A stretch of 26,174 bases of DNA from an uncultured Bacteroides sp. (lineage in GTDB: Bacteria > Bacteroidota > Bacteroidia > Bacteroidales > Bacteroidaceae): assembly GCA_900551445.1 (NCBI GenBank), contig URWA01000038.1, forward strand, positions 1 through 26,174, in the 5' to 3' direction. Under the pieces are notes generated by a model, which worked only from the letters and a program-made list of their open reading frames with translations, did not search any database and was not told the DNA's origin. A program made the position numbers and the translations under genes. This document shows, one piece after another, positions 7,657 to 16,117 of the stretch (the first letter of the stretch is position 1; every line of letters begins with the position of its first letter).

Positions 7657-8712
7657 ATGAAACTGTCACAATTCAAATTCAAGTTGCCGGAAGACAAAAT
7701 CGCGCTTTACCCGGCCAAATACAGAGATGAATCCCGCCTGATGGTAGTTCACAAATCTACCGGAGAAATTGAGCATGTCATTTTCAAGGATATACTGAAC
7801 TATTTCGACGACAAGGATGTGTTTATCTTTAACGATACCAAAGTCTTTCCGGCCCGTTTGTATGGAAACAAAGAAAAGACAGGTGCCCGTATCGAGGTAT
7901 TCCTGCTCCGCGAGCTGAACGAAGAACTGCGTCTTTGGGACGTGTTGGTAGATCCGGCCCGTAAAATCCGTATCGGCAACAAGCTGTACTTCGGTGACGA
8001 CGATTCCATGGTGGCCGAAGTGATTGACAACACGACTTCACGCGGACGTACCCTCCGTTTCTTGTACGACGGTCCTCACGATGAATTCAAGAAAGCGCTT
8101 TATGCCCTGGGAGAACCCCCATTGCCTCCTTTCATCCATCGTCCGGCCGAACCGGAAGATGAAGAACGCTTCCAGACCATCTATGCCAAGAATGAAGGAG
8201 CGGTAACCGTACCGGCTGCCGGACTTCACTTCAGCCGGGAACTGATGAAACGCATGGAAATCAAGGGCATCGACTTTGCGTTCATCACCATGCACGCCGG
8301 ACTGGGTAACTTCCGCGACATTGATGTGGAAGACCTGACCAAGCATAAAATGGACTCCGAACAGATGTTTGTCAATGCGGATGCCTGCCGCATCGTCAAC
8401 GCCGCCAAAGACAGAGGCAACAAGGTATGTGCCATCGGAACCACGGTGATGCGTACCATTGAAACGGCTGTCGGTACAGACGGACGCCTGAAGGAATACG
8501 AAGGATGGACCAACAAGTTCATCTTCCCGCCCTACGAGTTCTCGGTAGCCAATGCCATGGTGAGCAACTTCCACATGCCGCTTTCTACCATGCTGATGCT
8601 GGTATGCGCCTACGGAGGTTACGAACTGATCATGGAAGCTTACAACGTGGCTTTGAAAGAAGGCTACCGTTTCGGTACCTACGGCGACGCCATGCTGATT
8701 CTGGATAAATAA
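7657..8712 (+). CDS. queA: S-adenosylmethionine:tRNA ribosyltransferase-isomerase QueA
   Basis: A 351-residue enzyme of queuosine synthesis that transfers and isomerises the ribosyl part of SAM onto preQ1 at position 34 of tRNAs with GUN anticodons, giving epoxyqueuosine. Family blocks visible include FNDTKVFPARLYG near 58-70, EPPLPPFIHR, TVPAAGLHFS, HAGLGNFRD and NFHMPLSTMLMLV. Length is normal (about 340-360). A purine-rich stretch (AAGGAAGAAG) precedes the ATG. It sits between truB and folK. No other queuosine genes are present here. Confidence 0.96.
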   Translation: MKLSQFKFKLPEDKIALYPAKYRDESRLMVVHKSTGEIEHVIFKDILNYFDDKDVFIFNDTKVFPARLYGNKEKTGARIEVFLLRELNEELRLWDVLVDPARKIRIGNKLYFGDDDSMVAEVIDNTTSRGRTLRFLYDGPHDEFKKALYALGEPPLPPFIHRPAEPEDEERFQTIYAKNEGAVTVPAAGLHFSRELMKRMEIKGIDFAFITMHAGLGNFRDIDVEDLTKHKMDSEQMFVNADACRIVNAAKDRGNKVCAIGTTVMRTIETAVGTDGRLKEYEGWTNKFIFPPYEFSVANAMVSNFHMPLSTMLMLVCAYGGYELIMEAYNVALKEGYRFGTYGDAMLILDK

Positions 8713-8724
8713 AAAGCGGAAAAC

Positions 8725-9195
8725 ATGGCAAAAGTTTATCTGGGACTCGGCACGAATCTGGGCGATAAAGAAGCAAATTTACGTACCGCCATCTATAAAC
8801 TGCAAGAAAGGATAGGGAAACAGGTTTCCCTATCCTCTTTTTATGAAACCGCTCCCTGGGGCTTTGAATCCACCCACAGTTTTCTCAACGCGGCGATTTG
8901 CCTGGAAACCCAGCTCGCTCCTTTGGAAGTGCTGCACGCCACCCAAGAAATCGAAAAGGAGCTTGGAAGAACGAAAAAATCGGTCAACGGTGTCTATAGC
9001 GACCGCCTGATGGATATTGACATCTTACTGTACGATGACCTCATCCTACAGACTCCCGAACTCACCATCCCCCATCCTCTGATGACTGAAAGAGACTTTG
9101 TCATGAAACCCTTGGTAGAGATTGCGGGGAATGTGATGCATCCTGTACAAAAAAAGACCTTGTCTTCCCTTTTACAAGGCCTGATACAGGCTTAA
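8725..9195 (+). CDS. folK: 6-hydroxymethyl-7,8-dihydropterin pyrophosphokinase FolK
   Basis: A 156-residue enzyme (HPPK) that transfers pyrophosphate from ATP to 6-hydroxymethyl-7,8-dihydropterin in folate synthesis. It has the N-terminal GLGTNLGDKEANL, the FYETAPWGF loop, ELGRTKKSVNGVYSDR, the magnesium-binding DIDILLYDD, and the IPHPLMTERDFVMKPL signature. It is a stand-alone HPPK, not fused to FolB or FolP. It starts 12 bases after queA and ends the operon. A perfect 12-bp hairpin followed by TTTTT lies inside the coding sequence at codons 29-40 and is listed separately. Confidence 0.95.
   Translation: MAKVYLGLGTNLGDKEANLRTAIYKLQERIGKQVSLSSFYETAPWGFESTHSFLNAAICLETQLAPLEVLHATQEIEKELGRTKKSVNGVYSDRLMDIDILLYDDLILQTPELTIPHPLMTERDFVMKPLVEIAGNVMHPVQKKTLSSLLQGLIQA
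8809..8842 (+). terminator. Terminator-like hairpin inside folK
   Basis: AGGATAGGGAAA (8809-8820) pairs perfectly with TTTCCCTATCCT (8825-8836) across a CAGG loop, followed by CTTTTT. This has the form of a Rho-independent terminator but lies about 85 bases into the folK coding sequence. It might attenuate folK expression, or may be a chance product of the codons used. Confidence 0.45.
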
Positions 9196-9236
9196 AGACC
9201 GCATCCCATTAAAGCTATGTTAAAAACATACTGAAA

Positions 9237-9270
9237 TTGTAATTATTCCAATTTATCTCCCTATCTTTGC
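9237..9270 (+). promoter_or_regulatory. Promoter of the metK riboswitch transcript
   Basis: TTG at 9237-9239 and TATCTTTGC at 9262-9270 are separated by 22 bases, close to the Bacteroidetes -33/-7 arrangement. Transcription would start near 9277, just before the SAM-II-like element. Confidence 0.75.
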
Positions 9271-9284
9271 AAGCGATTAAAAAA

Positions 9285-9330
9285 GTGGAAAGATTTGAGT
9301 AGCTTGCAACCACGGAAAAAAATGCTAAAA
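9285..9330 (+). ncRNA. SAM-II-like riboswitch upstream of metK
   Basis: The core reads GAUUU-N7-UUGCA (9292-9308), the same spacing as in the well-known SAM-II (metA) riboswitch. A short P1 stem encloses it: GUGG (9285-9288) with CCAC (9310-9313). The A-rich linker and terminal AUGCUAAAA follow. The loop UAGC (9300-9303) is complementary to GCUA (9324-9327), giving the expected pseudoknot. SAM-II elements sense S-adenosylmethionine, the product of the downstream enzyme, so feedback control is expected. P1 has 3+1 extra unpaired A residues relative to the classic form. The metK ATG is about 90 bases downstream, so simple masking of the ribosome site is not obvious. Confidence 0.8.
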
Positions 9331-9422
9331 CACGTAGTTATATTTCCTTGAAGATTACTTCTCTACTCTGTCCGTACACGGATAAACAAAACCATTAACA
9401 ACTTATTTAATTTACCAAAACA

Positions 9423-10718
9423 ATGGGATACTTATTCACATCCGAATCGGTGTCTGAAGGACACCCCGACAAAGTGGCCGATCAAATTTCGGACGCTGTG
9501 CTTGACAAACTGTTGGCTTACGACCCCAGTTCAAAAGTAGCTTGCGAAACGCTGGTAACTACCGGACAGGTGGTGTTGGCAGGAGAAGTGAAAACCAAAG
9601 CGTATATCGATTTGCAACGCGTGGCACGCGAAGTGATTAACAAGATAGGCTATACCAAGAGCGAATACATGTTCGAAGGCAACTCTTGCGGTGTATTCTC
9701 TGCCATCCACGAACAGAGCCCTGACATCAACCGTGGCGTGGAACGTGAGGACCCGATGAACCAGGGAGCCGGCGACCAGGGTATGATGTTCGGCTATGCT
9801 ACCAATGAAACAGAGAACTACATGCCGCTTTCACTCGACCTGGCACACAAACTGCTGATGGTACTGGCTGAAATCCGCCGCGAAGGAAAAGTCATGACTT
9901 ACCTCCGTCCGGACTCAAAGAGCCAGGTAACGATTGAATACGATGACGACCGCCGTCCGGTACGTATCGATACCATCGTGGTCTCTACCCAGCATGACGA
10001 GTTCATCCAGCCGGAAAACGACTCCAAAGAAGCACAACTGAAAGCTGACGAGGTAATGCTGGCTCAAATCCGCAAAGATGTCATCGAAATCCTGATGCCG
10101 CGTGTCATCGCTGAAATCCACAACCCGAAGGTGCTGGCCTTGTTCAACGACCAGATCAAATATCACGTGAACCCGACCGGCAAGTTCGTTATCGGTGGCC
10201 CGCACGGAGATACCGGACTGACAGGCCGTAAGATTATCGTGGATACCTACGGAGGTGCTGGTGCACACGGAGGTGGTGCTTTCTCTGGAAAAGACCCAAG
10301 TAAGGTAGACCGTAGTGCCGCATACGCTGCCCGTCACATCGCCAAGAACCTGGTGGCTGCCGGAGTAGCCGACGAAGTATTGGTACAGGTGTCTTACGCC
10401 ATCGGTGTGGCACGCCCTATCAACATTTACGTCAACACTTACGGACGCAGCAAGGTCAATATGACTGACGGAGAGATTGCCAAGAAGGTGGACGAAATCT
10501 TCGACATGCGTCCTCGTGCCATCGAAGAGCGCCTGAAACTGCGTAACCCGATTTACAGTGAGACAGCTGCTTACGGACACATGGGCCGTGAACCGAAAAT
10601 CGTGACCAAGCATTTCGAATCGGCTTACGAAGGCAACAAAGACGTGGAAGTGGAACTCTTTACTTGGGAGAAACTGGACTACGTAGACAAAGTGAAAGAA
10701 GCTTTCGGACTGAAATAA
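9423..10718 (+). CDS. metK: S-adenosylmethionine synthase MetK
   Basis: A 431-residue methionine adenosyltransferase making SAM from methionine and ATP in the cytoplasm. Motifs present are SEGHPDKVADQISDA (11-25), with H14 and D16 at the ATP/Mg site, GAGDQGMMFGYA (115-126), and the P-loop-like GGGAFSGKDPSKVDRSA (283-299). It is about 45 residues longer than the E. coli enzyme, mostly through a charged insertion around 196-250 and the C-terminus, a form common in Bacteroidetes. It is a single-gene unit with its own promoter, a SAM-II-like leader and a strong terminator. Its product supplies the SAM used by MiaB, QueA and the methyltransferase encoded nearby. Confidence 0.97.
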   Translation: MGYLFTSESVSEGHPDKVADQISDAVLDKLLAYDPSSKVACETLVTTGQVVLAGEVKTKAYIDLQRVAREVINKIGYTKSEYMFEGNSCGVFSAIHEQSPDINRGVEREDPMNQGAGDQGMMFGYATNETENYMPLSLDLAHKLLMVLAEIRREGKVMTYLRPDSKSQVTIEYDDDRRPVRIDTIVVSTQHDEFIQPENDSKEAQLKADEVMLAQIRKDVIEILMPRVIAEIHNPKVLALFNDQIKYHVNPTGKFVIGGPHGDTGLTGRKIIVDTYGGAGAHGGGAFSGKDPSKVDRSAAYAARHIAKNLVAAGVADEVLVQVSYAIGVARPINIYVNTYGRSKVNMTDGEIAKKVDEIFDMRPRAIEERLKLRNPIYSETAAYGHMGREPKIVTKHFESAYEGNKDVEVELFTWEKLDYVDKVKEAFGLK

Positions 10719-10746
10719 TCCGAAATTCTTAAACGACAACAATATC

Positions 10747-10786
10747 AAGCAGGAAGAAGAATCCAAGGTTTTCTTCCTGCTTTTTT
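10747..10786 (+). terminator. Terminator of metK
   Basis: AAGCAGGAAGAA (10747-10758) pairs perfectly with TTCTTCCTGCTT (10771-10782), running into TTTTTT (10781-10786). It starts 28 bases after the metK stop. It also ends just before the 3' end of the oppositely oriented AraC-type gene. Confidence 0.92.
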
Positions 10787-10800
10787 ATTTTAATCACCGG

Positions 10801-11715
10801 CTATTTCAACATATATTGCCGGGGAGTACATCCTACCGCAGCCTTAAAATATTTACAAAAAAAAGAGGCATTTGCAAAATTCAGGAAATCACCTACCTGC
10901 TGTACGGTGTATTGTCCATTTTTTAACAAAGCCTTTGCTTCCAGAATCACATAATCGCGAATCCATTCCGGAGCGTGGCGGTTGCTTACTTCCCAAATGA
11001 CCTGGGACAAGTATTTGGGAGTCAGGCAAAGTTTCTCGGCATAGAAACACATATTCCGATGTGCTCTATAATGTGTTTGAACCAACTCCAGAAAGGCCTC
11101 AAACAACTTTTCCTGCCTGCTTTCCACTTTTTTACGTACCTGCTGCCGGTCATACTCCAACAACCATTGGCATCCATTGTAAAAAAATACTTGCAAATAG
11201 CCTGCAATAGCTTCCAACTTAAACTTATAACCGGGTTGCTCCATCTTTTTCCGTATCAACTGATAGAGCGTCATACACTCTTCCATCTGAGCCGACGAGA
11301 TATGCATCAGGGGAGTAGCAGTAAGAAAACGCAGGAAAGCCATACTTAAGGACGATTGTTGCCCTTTCCACAAACGATGACCGGATAAACCAATAATTGC
11401 CACCTCAGCCTCTGCACTCACTTCTAGACATTCTCCAATCGTACCTGGAAGCACCACCAGGACATCATTCTCCGACAACACATATTCTTTCAACTGTAGC
11501 CGTACCCGCATGGTACCATGCAAACAGAACATCACCAAGGTAAAAGTCAGCTTAAAAGGGTAGGAAGGAGACACAAAATCAGAAACCAGCTCCTCTTCCA
11601 CATTCATTCCAATGTTATCCAGCAAAACCAGTTCATTTCCATAAATCAGTGTACGCCCCACATCAGGAAGCATCAACAAATGCAATTCCTTAAAAATAGA
11701 ATCTTCTTTCTTCAT
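10801..11715 (-). CDS. AraC-family transcriptional regulator
   Basis: A 304-residue protein. The C-terminal ~100 residues are a typical AraC double helix-turn-helix: FYAEKLCLTPKYLSQVI forms the first, and VQQVGDFLNFANASFFCKYFKAAVG the second, followed by CTPRQYM. The N-terminal ~190 residues resemble the cupin-like sensor part of this family (LNENDVLVVLP-type segment, here LSENDVLVVLPG), but the ligand cannot be told. It is transcribed divergently from the three-gene RND efflux operon across 173 bases, which makes it the likely local regulator. A direct repeat in that region could be its binding site. Regulation of the pump is inferred from position only. Confidence 0.92.
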   Translation of the reverse strand: MKKEDSIFKELHLLMLPDVGRTLIYGNELVLLDNIGMNVEEELVSDFVSPSYPFKLTFTLVMFCLHGTMRVRLQLKEYVLSENDVLVVLPGTIGECLEVSAEAEVAIIGLSGHRLWKGQQSSLSMAFLRFLTATPLMHISSAQMEECMTLYQLIRKKMEQPGYKFKLEAIAGYLQVFFYNGCQWLLEYDRQQVRKKVESRQEKLFEAFLELVQTHYRAHRNMCFYAEKLCLTPKYLSQVIWEVSNRHAPEWIRDYVILEAKALLKNGQYTVQQVGDFLNFANASFFCKYFKAAVGCTPRQYMLK

Positions 11716-11737
11716 CTATTTATTCTTTATTACCTTA

Positions 11738-11745
11738 CAAAGATA
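11738..11745 (-). promoter_or_regulatory. Promoter -7 box of the AraC-family gene
   Basis: On the minus strand this reads TATCTTTG, a perfect TAnnTTTG element, 23 bases upstream of the ATG at 11715. One copy of the CCTTTAGRACA direct repeat lies immediately upstream of it (11748-11758), in the spacer towards -33. That would suit autorepression. Confidence 0.68.
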
Positions 11746-11747
11746 GC

Positions 11748-11810
11748 CCTTTAGAACAGAAAATAAGTGGAAAATAGGTTATTTCATCCACCAATCCAAC
11801 CTTTAGGACA
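11748..11810. promoter_or_regulatory. Possible AraC-type operator: direct repeat CCTTTAGRACA
   Basis: CCTTTAGAACA at 11748-11758 and CCTTTAGGACA at 11800-11810 match at 10 of 11 bases, in the same orientation, with 52 bases between their starts (about five helical turns). AraC-family proteins commonly bind direct repeats, and the pair lies between the divergent regulator and efflux genes. A rough estimate puts such a pair at about one in ten by chance in a region this size, so it is only a candidate. Confidence 0.35.
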
Positions 11811-11888
11811 TTTTGCAGGCTGATAAGGGTGTAAAGGAGAAAGCAAAAAATGTGACCTTTGCATCAAAGAACTTCTAAATCCATACAG

Positions 11889-12947
11889 ATGAAACGATTA
11901 TTATTACTTCCCTTCCTTCTTTGGTTGACCAACGGATGCACAGAAAAGCCCACGCAAACTTTTACCCGCAGTGTGATGTTGACCACTCCCACCCCGTATG
12001 GAGCAGAGAGCATCAAAAACTTCTCTGGAGTGGTACAAGAAAGCCATAACATCGGACTGGGGTTCAAAACCGCAGGACAAATTGAAAAAATATATATAAA
12101 AGAAGGAGATTATGTAAAGAAAGGCCGGTTAATCGCCCAACTGGACCACACAGACTACCAACTGGGTGTACAGGCTTTGGAAATACAATGCAAGCAACTG
12201 GAAGATGAAGTCAAACGGACAGAAGCCTTATATCGCAGCAAAAGCATTTCCATCAACGATTATGAAAAAGCACAGGCCGGACTGCAGCAGTTGAAAGTAC
12301 AATTGCAAGTCAACCGTAACAAGCTGGCTTATACCCGTCTGTATGCCCCTACCGACGGATACATACAAAGTGTCAATTTCGCTCCGTCGGAAATGGTGGA
12401 TGCAGGAACTCCTGTCATCAACCTGCTCGACATACATTCCATGGAAGTGGAAACCGAACTGCCGGCCGAAGTCTATCAGCTTCGTTCCCGCTTCCAGCGT
12501 ATCACCTGCGAACTTCCTTCCGCAAAAGAAGGAGATCTTCCCATGAAAATATCGAGCATCGCCCCCAAAGCAGATGGGAATCAGTTATACCAGCTGAAAC
12601 TCACCTTTCAGAAGGAGACCGACTCACGGCTCAGTGCAGGCATGAACGTCAATGTACGCATCTACATTGCCGCCACCGACAGCCTTCGTACTTCTTTTAC
12701 GCTTCCCCTGCATGCCCTCATTCAATCACAGGAAGAGACCTATGTCTGGGTAATGAATACCGACTCTACCGTCAGCAAACGGAAAGTGAACTGCAACGGA
12801 ATAGATGAAAAAGGCCGTGCCGTCATTACTGCCGGACTGAAAGGCGATGAACAAATCATAAAGGCAGGGGTAAATGCCCTGCAGGAGAACGAAAAAGTCC
12901 GTGTCATCCATACGGATAGTAAAACCAACGTAGGAGGACTTATCTGA
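11889..12947 (+). CDS. RND efflux periplasmic adaptor lipoprotein (HlyD/MFP family)
   Basis: A 352-residue adaptor that bridges the inner-membrane pump and the outer-membrane channel. From the ATG at 11889 it begins with a lipoprotein signal (MKRLLLLPFLLWLTNGC) and the lipidated cysteine would be C17. The lipoyl-like domain (FKTAGQIEKIYIKEGDYVKKG), a coiled-coil hairpin (LEIQCKQLEDEVKRTEALY onward), the returning lipoyl half (LYAPTDGYIQSVNFAPSE) and the beta-barrel and membrane-proximal domains follow in normal order. A TTG at 11859 extends the frame but overlaps the CTTTTGC-like promoter region (GACCTTTGC, 11854-11862), so the ATG is preferred. The TGA overlaps the pump's ATG by one base. 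Confidence 0.93.
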   Translation: MKRLLLLPFLLWLTNGCTEKPTQTFTRSVMLTTPTPYGAESIKNFSGVVQESHNIGLGFKTAGQIEKIYIKEGDYVKKGRLIAQLDHTDYQLGVQALEIQCKQLEDEVKRTEALYRSKSISINDYEKAQAGLQQLKVQLQVNRNKLAYTRLYAPTDGYIQSVNFAPSEMVDAGTPVINLLDIHSMEVETELPAEVYQLRSRFQRITCELPSAKEGDLPMKISSIAPKADGNQLYQLKLTFQKETDSRLSAGMNVNVRIYIAATDSLRTSFTLPLHALIQSQEETYVWVMNTDSTVSKRKVNCNGIDEKGRAVITAGLKGDEQIIKAGVNALQENEKVRVIHTDSKTNVGGLI

Positions 12948-15900
12948 TGAAAATAAAACTCACCGAATACTTTATGAAGCGGCCTACCTTGTTCTGGTCG
13001 CTCATGACATTCATTCTGATAGCCGGCGTGCTGGCTTTCCTGCAAATGCCCAAGCTGGAAGACCCGGCTGTCTCCGTCAAACAAGCCATGGTCATCGTGC
13101 CTTATCCGGGAGCTACCGCACATGAAGTAGAGCTGAAAGTGGCACAAACCATGGAAGATGAACTCCGCGCCCTCCCCAACGTCAAGAAAATCAAATCGGA
13201 GTGCCAGAACGGAATGGCCACGTTCACCGTGGAATTCCAGATGACCGTCCTTCAAAAAGACCTGGAACAGCACTTCGACCTTTTGCGGCGGAAAGTGAAC
13301 GACAGCCGTTCCAAACTGCCACAGGATTGCTATGACCCGATTGTCATAGACGACATGATGGATGTGTACGGCATTTTCTATGCTTTCACTGGTGAAGGCT
13401 ATTCGTATCCGGAACTCTACAAGTATGCCAAACTGATACGTCGGGAACTGTTGGGAGTTAAGGGGGTGAAACGTATCCTCATCACGGGCAACCGGGATGA
13501 AGTCATTCAAATCACGTTATCAAAAGAGAAGATTGCCCGTAATGGCATTATCCCGACCCAAATCATGATGAGCCTGCAGAATGCCGGGAAAACGGTGAAC
13601 GCAGGCAGTTACCAGAATGAAAGCGACCGGTTGCCATTGCATGTGAGCAGTGCAGTCACCGATGAAAAAGATATCCGTAACCTGCTCATCCGCACTCCGC
13701 AGGGGAAAACCATCCGACTGGGGGATATTGCACAAATAGAACGTACCTATAGCGAGCCGCAACGGAACGGTTTCTTCGTAGACGGGAAACCGGCCCTGGC
13801 CATCTGCCTGACGATGGAAGAAAATGCCATTGTCCCCGATGTGGGAAAAGCTGTTGAAAAACGGCTGGCAGAAATCATGCCACAGATTCCCGTGGGAATG
13901 GAAATGGAAAAAATATTCTTCCAGCCTGACAAGGTAAATGAAGCCATCGGTTCCTTTATGGTCAACCTGGTAGAGTCGGTCCTGATTGTCATCCTGATTC
14001 TGATCTTCACCATGGGATTCCGCAGTGGCCTCATCATCGGCTTCGGACTGATTCTGACCATCGCCGTCTCCTTCCCCATCCTATTGATGTGTGGCACCAC
14101 GCTTCAACGTATCTCCCTTGGAGCTTTTATCGTGGCTATGGGGATGCTGGTGGACAATGCCATCGTCATCATGGACGGCATCCTGATTGACAAAGCACGT
14201 GGGCTAGGCCCGAAAACCTATTTATACCGCATCGGACAGCACACCGCCATGCCTCTGCTGGGAGCTACCCTAATTGCCGTATCGACTTTCCTTGCGGTAT
14301 ATCTTTCTCCCGATTCAGCCGGAGAATATGCCGGCGACCTGTTCCTGGTGCTCTGTGTCAGCTTGCTGGCCAGTTGGATACTGGCATTGACGCAAGTGCC
14401 TATGTGTGCCAAATCGTGGCTGCCTGTGCGTGAAAAAACAGTCCAACAACCACAAATATACCATTCCCCGGTCCACCGGTTTATCCGTCGTACCATCAGC
14501 TTACTGGTAGAATACAAAAAGACAACCCTGGCTACGGCCTTCATCCTGTTGGCTCTCTGCATATTCGGCATGACAAAGGTGAAAAATCTGTTTTTCCCGG
14601 ATTTCGACTACAAGCAATTCATTGTAGAATATTTTCTTCCGTCACAAACCGACCCCGACCGTGTACGAAAAGACCTTTTGGAAATGTCGGCCCTGCTTAA
14701 GGAAAACCCTGCCATTGAACGGGTAGCCGCGAGCATGGGAAGTGCACCTGCACACTACTGTCTGGTGCGTCCCATGACCTCAGGAGGCGACTGTTACGGT
14801 GAACTGATGGTCGACTGCAAGGATTATGAGACCGTGGTCGCACAAATTCCTGCGATTAGAAAACTCTTGCGCGAACGTTATCCCGATGCGTACATCCGTA
14901 TCCGGAAATATAATTTCTCCATTGCTTCCTCCCACACGGTAGAAGTGGAATTTTCAGGACCCGATCCTGCCATCTTACGGAAACTGAGCCAACAGGCTGA
15001 AGATATTATGCGCCGCTGCCCGTATGTAGACCCTTATTCCGTGGGTAACAACTGGAAACCCAAAGGCAAAACCCTGACAGCCGATTATGTACGCGAAGAC
15101 GCATTAAGATCGGGTATCGAACGAAATGATGTAGGAAATGCCCTGCTGGCCGCTACCGATGGATTACCCGTAGGCGTATTGAACGACCAGGACCGGACCG
15201 TACTCATCCATCTGCTGGTACGGAATAACGATGGAAGCCGGATTACCAACCTGAATGATATTCCCGTATGGAGTACTTTGAACCTGCGCATGGACGACGA
15301 TGAACTGAAAGGCCTGCTGACCGGTTCCACCAAAATGGACGAACTGCAAGACCAGGTATTCCGTAGTGTACCCCTCGGCAATGTAGCCCGCCAGATCCGG
15401 CTGGACTGGGAAGACAACTACATCTATCGTCTCAATGGACAAAGGGCCATCGAAGCGGAATGTGATCCCAATACCGACTTATACGAAGCCACTCCTACGA
15501 AAGTCGTTGCTTCCATTCAGAAAGAAATCGAACGCATTCCCCTGCCAGACGGTTACCGGATGCGATGGGTAGGCGAAGGTGAATTGCAGGGAGAGGCCAT
15601 CGGCAACCTGATGAAATACCTGCCTGTAACCCTCTTCATCATTCTGGGCATCCTGTTATTACTTTTCAACAGTTGGAAAAAAGTAATCCTCATTCTGCTC
15701 TGCTTCCCGTTTGTTTTCTGCGGTATCACGCCTGCCCTGTTACTGTTCCGACAGCCCTTTACCTTTATGGCTATCATCGGAATGATGGGACTTATCGGAA
15801 TGATGGTGAAAAACGCCATTGTATTAGTCGATGAAATCAACCGCTTGCAACAAGAGGAACATCTTCACCCCTATCATGCCGTGGTGGAAGCGACCGTTTC

Positions 15901-16117
15901 ACGCGTACGCCCCGTACTGATGGCCTCCCTGACTACCATTGTGGGCATGATTCCACTTGTAAACGACCCGATGTATGGTTCCATGGCCATCACGATTATG
16001 GGAGGACTGACCGTAGGTACCCTCATTACCCTCGTGCTGCTCCCTATCTTCTATACCGCCTTGTTCCATATACACAAACCCGATTCCATGTCTAACCCTT
16101 CATCCATACAATTATGA
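12947..16117 (+). CDS. RND-family efflux pump, inner-membrane subunit (HAE1-like)
   Basis: A 1056-residue proton-driven transporter of the AcrB/MdtB type. There is one N-terminal helix at about 13-33, a first porter/docking loop, helices 2-6 at about 336-490, helix 7 near 526-546, a second periplasmic loop, and helices 8-12 at about 865-1045. The proton-relay region has D403 in GMLVDNAIVIMD, where AcrB has two adjacent aspartates; here the second is Asn, as in several other RND pumps. The matching lysine is K955 in MVKNAIVLVDE. Full length suggests a working pump. The substrate cannot be told. It overlaps the adaptor by one base and the channel gene by four (ATGA), so all three are translated from one message. 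Confidence 0.95.
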   Translation: MKIKLTEYFMKRPTLFWSLMTFILIAGVLAFLQMPKLEDPAVSVKQAMVIVPYPGATAHEVELKVAQTMEDELRALPNVKKIKSECQNGMATFTVEFQMTVLQKDLEQHFDLLRRKVNDSRSKLPQDCYDPIVIDDMMDVYGIFYAFTGEGYSYPELYKYAKLIRRELLGVKGVKRILITGNRDEVIQITLSKEKIARNGIIPTQIMMSLQNAGKTVNAGSYQNESDRLPLHVSSAVTDEKDIRNLLIRTPQGKTIRLGDIAQIERTYSEPQRNGFFVDGKPALAICLTMEENAIVPDVGKAVEKRLAEIMPQIPVGMEMEKIFFQPDKVNEAIGSFMVNLVESVLIVILILIFTMGFRSGLIIGFGLILTIAVSFPILLMCGTTLQRISLGAFIVAMGMLVDNAIVIMDGILIDKARGLGPKTYLYRIGQHTAMPLLGATLIAVSTFLAVYLSPDSAGEYAGDLFLVLCVSLLASWILALTQVPMCAKSWLPVREKTVQQPQIYHSPVHRFIRRTISLLVEYKKTTLATAFILLALCIFGMTKVKNLFFPDFDYKQFIVEYFLPSQTDPDRVRKDLLEMSALLKENPAIERVAASMGSAPAHYCLVRPMTSGGDCYGELMVDCKDYETVVAQIPAIRKLLRERYPDAYIRIRKYNFSIASSHTVEVEFSGPDPAILRKLSQQAEDIMRRCPYVDPYSVGNNWKPKGKTLTADYVREDALRSGIERNDVGNALLAATDGLPVGVLNDQDRTVLIHLLVRNNDGSRITNLNDIPVWSTLNLRMDDDELKGLLTGSTKMDELQDQVFRSVPLGNVARQIRLDWEDNYIYRLNGQRAIEAECDPNTDLYEATPTKVVASIQKEIERIPLPDGYRMRWVGEGELQGEAIGNLMKYLPVTLFIILGILLLLFNSWKKVILILLCFPFVFCGITPALLLFRQPFTFMAIIGMMGLIGMMVKNAIVLVDEINRLQQEEHLHPYHAVVEATVSRVRPVLMASLTTIVGMIPLVNDPMYGSMAITIMGGLTVGTLITLVLLPIFYTALFHIHKPDSMSNPSSIQL

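Noticed and set aside
9216..9230. TATGTT/AACATA hairpin as a folK terminator
   Set aside because: The stem is six AT-rich pairs with a three-base loop and no T-tract after it, so it is too weak to support.
9335..9400. Expression-platform terminator between the SAM-II-like element and metK
   Set aside because: Only weak four-base stems (GAAG/CTTC, TCCG/CGGA) are present and no T-tract follows.
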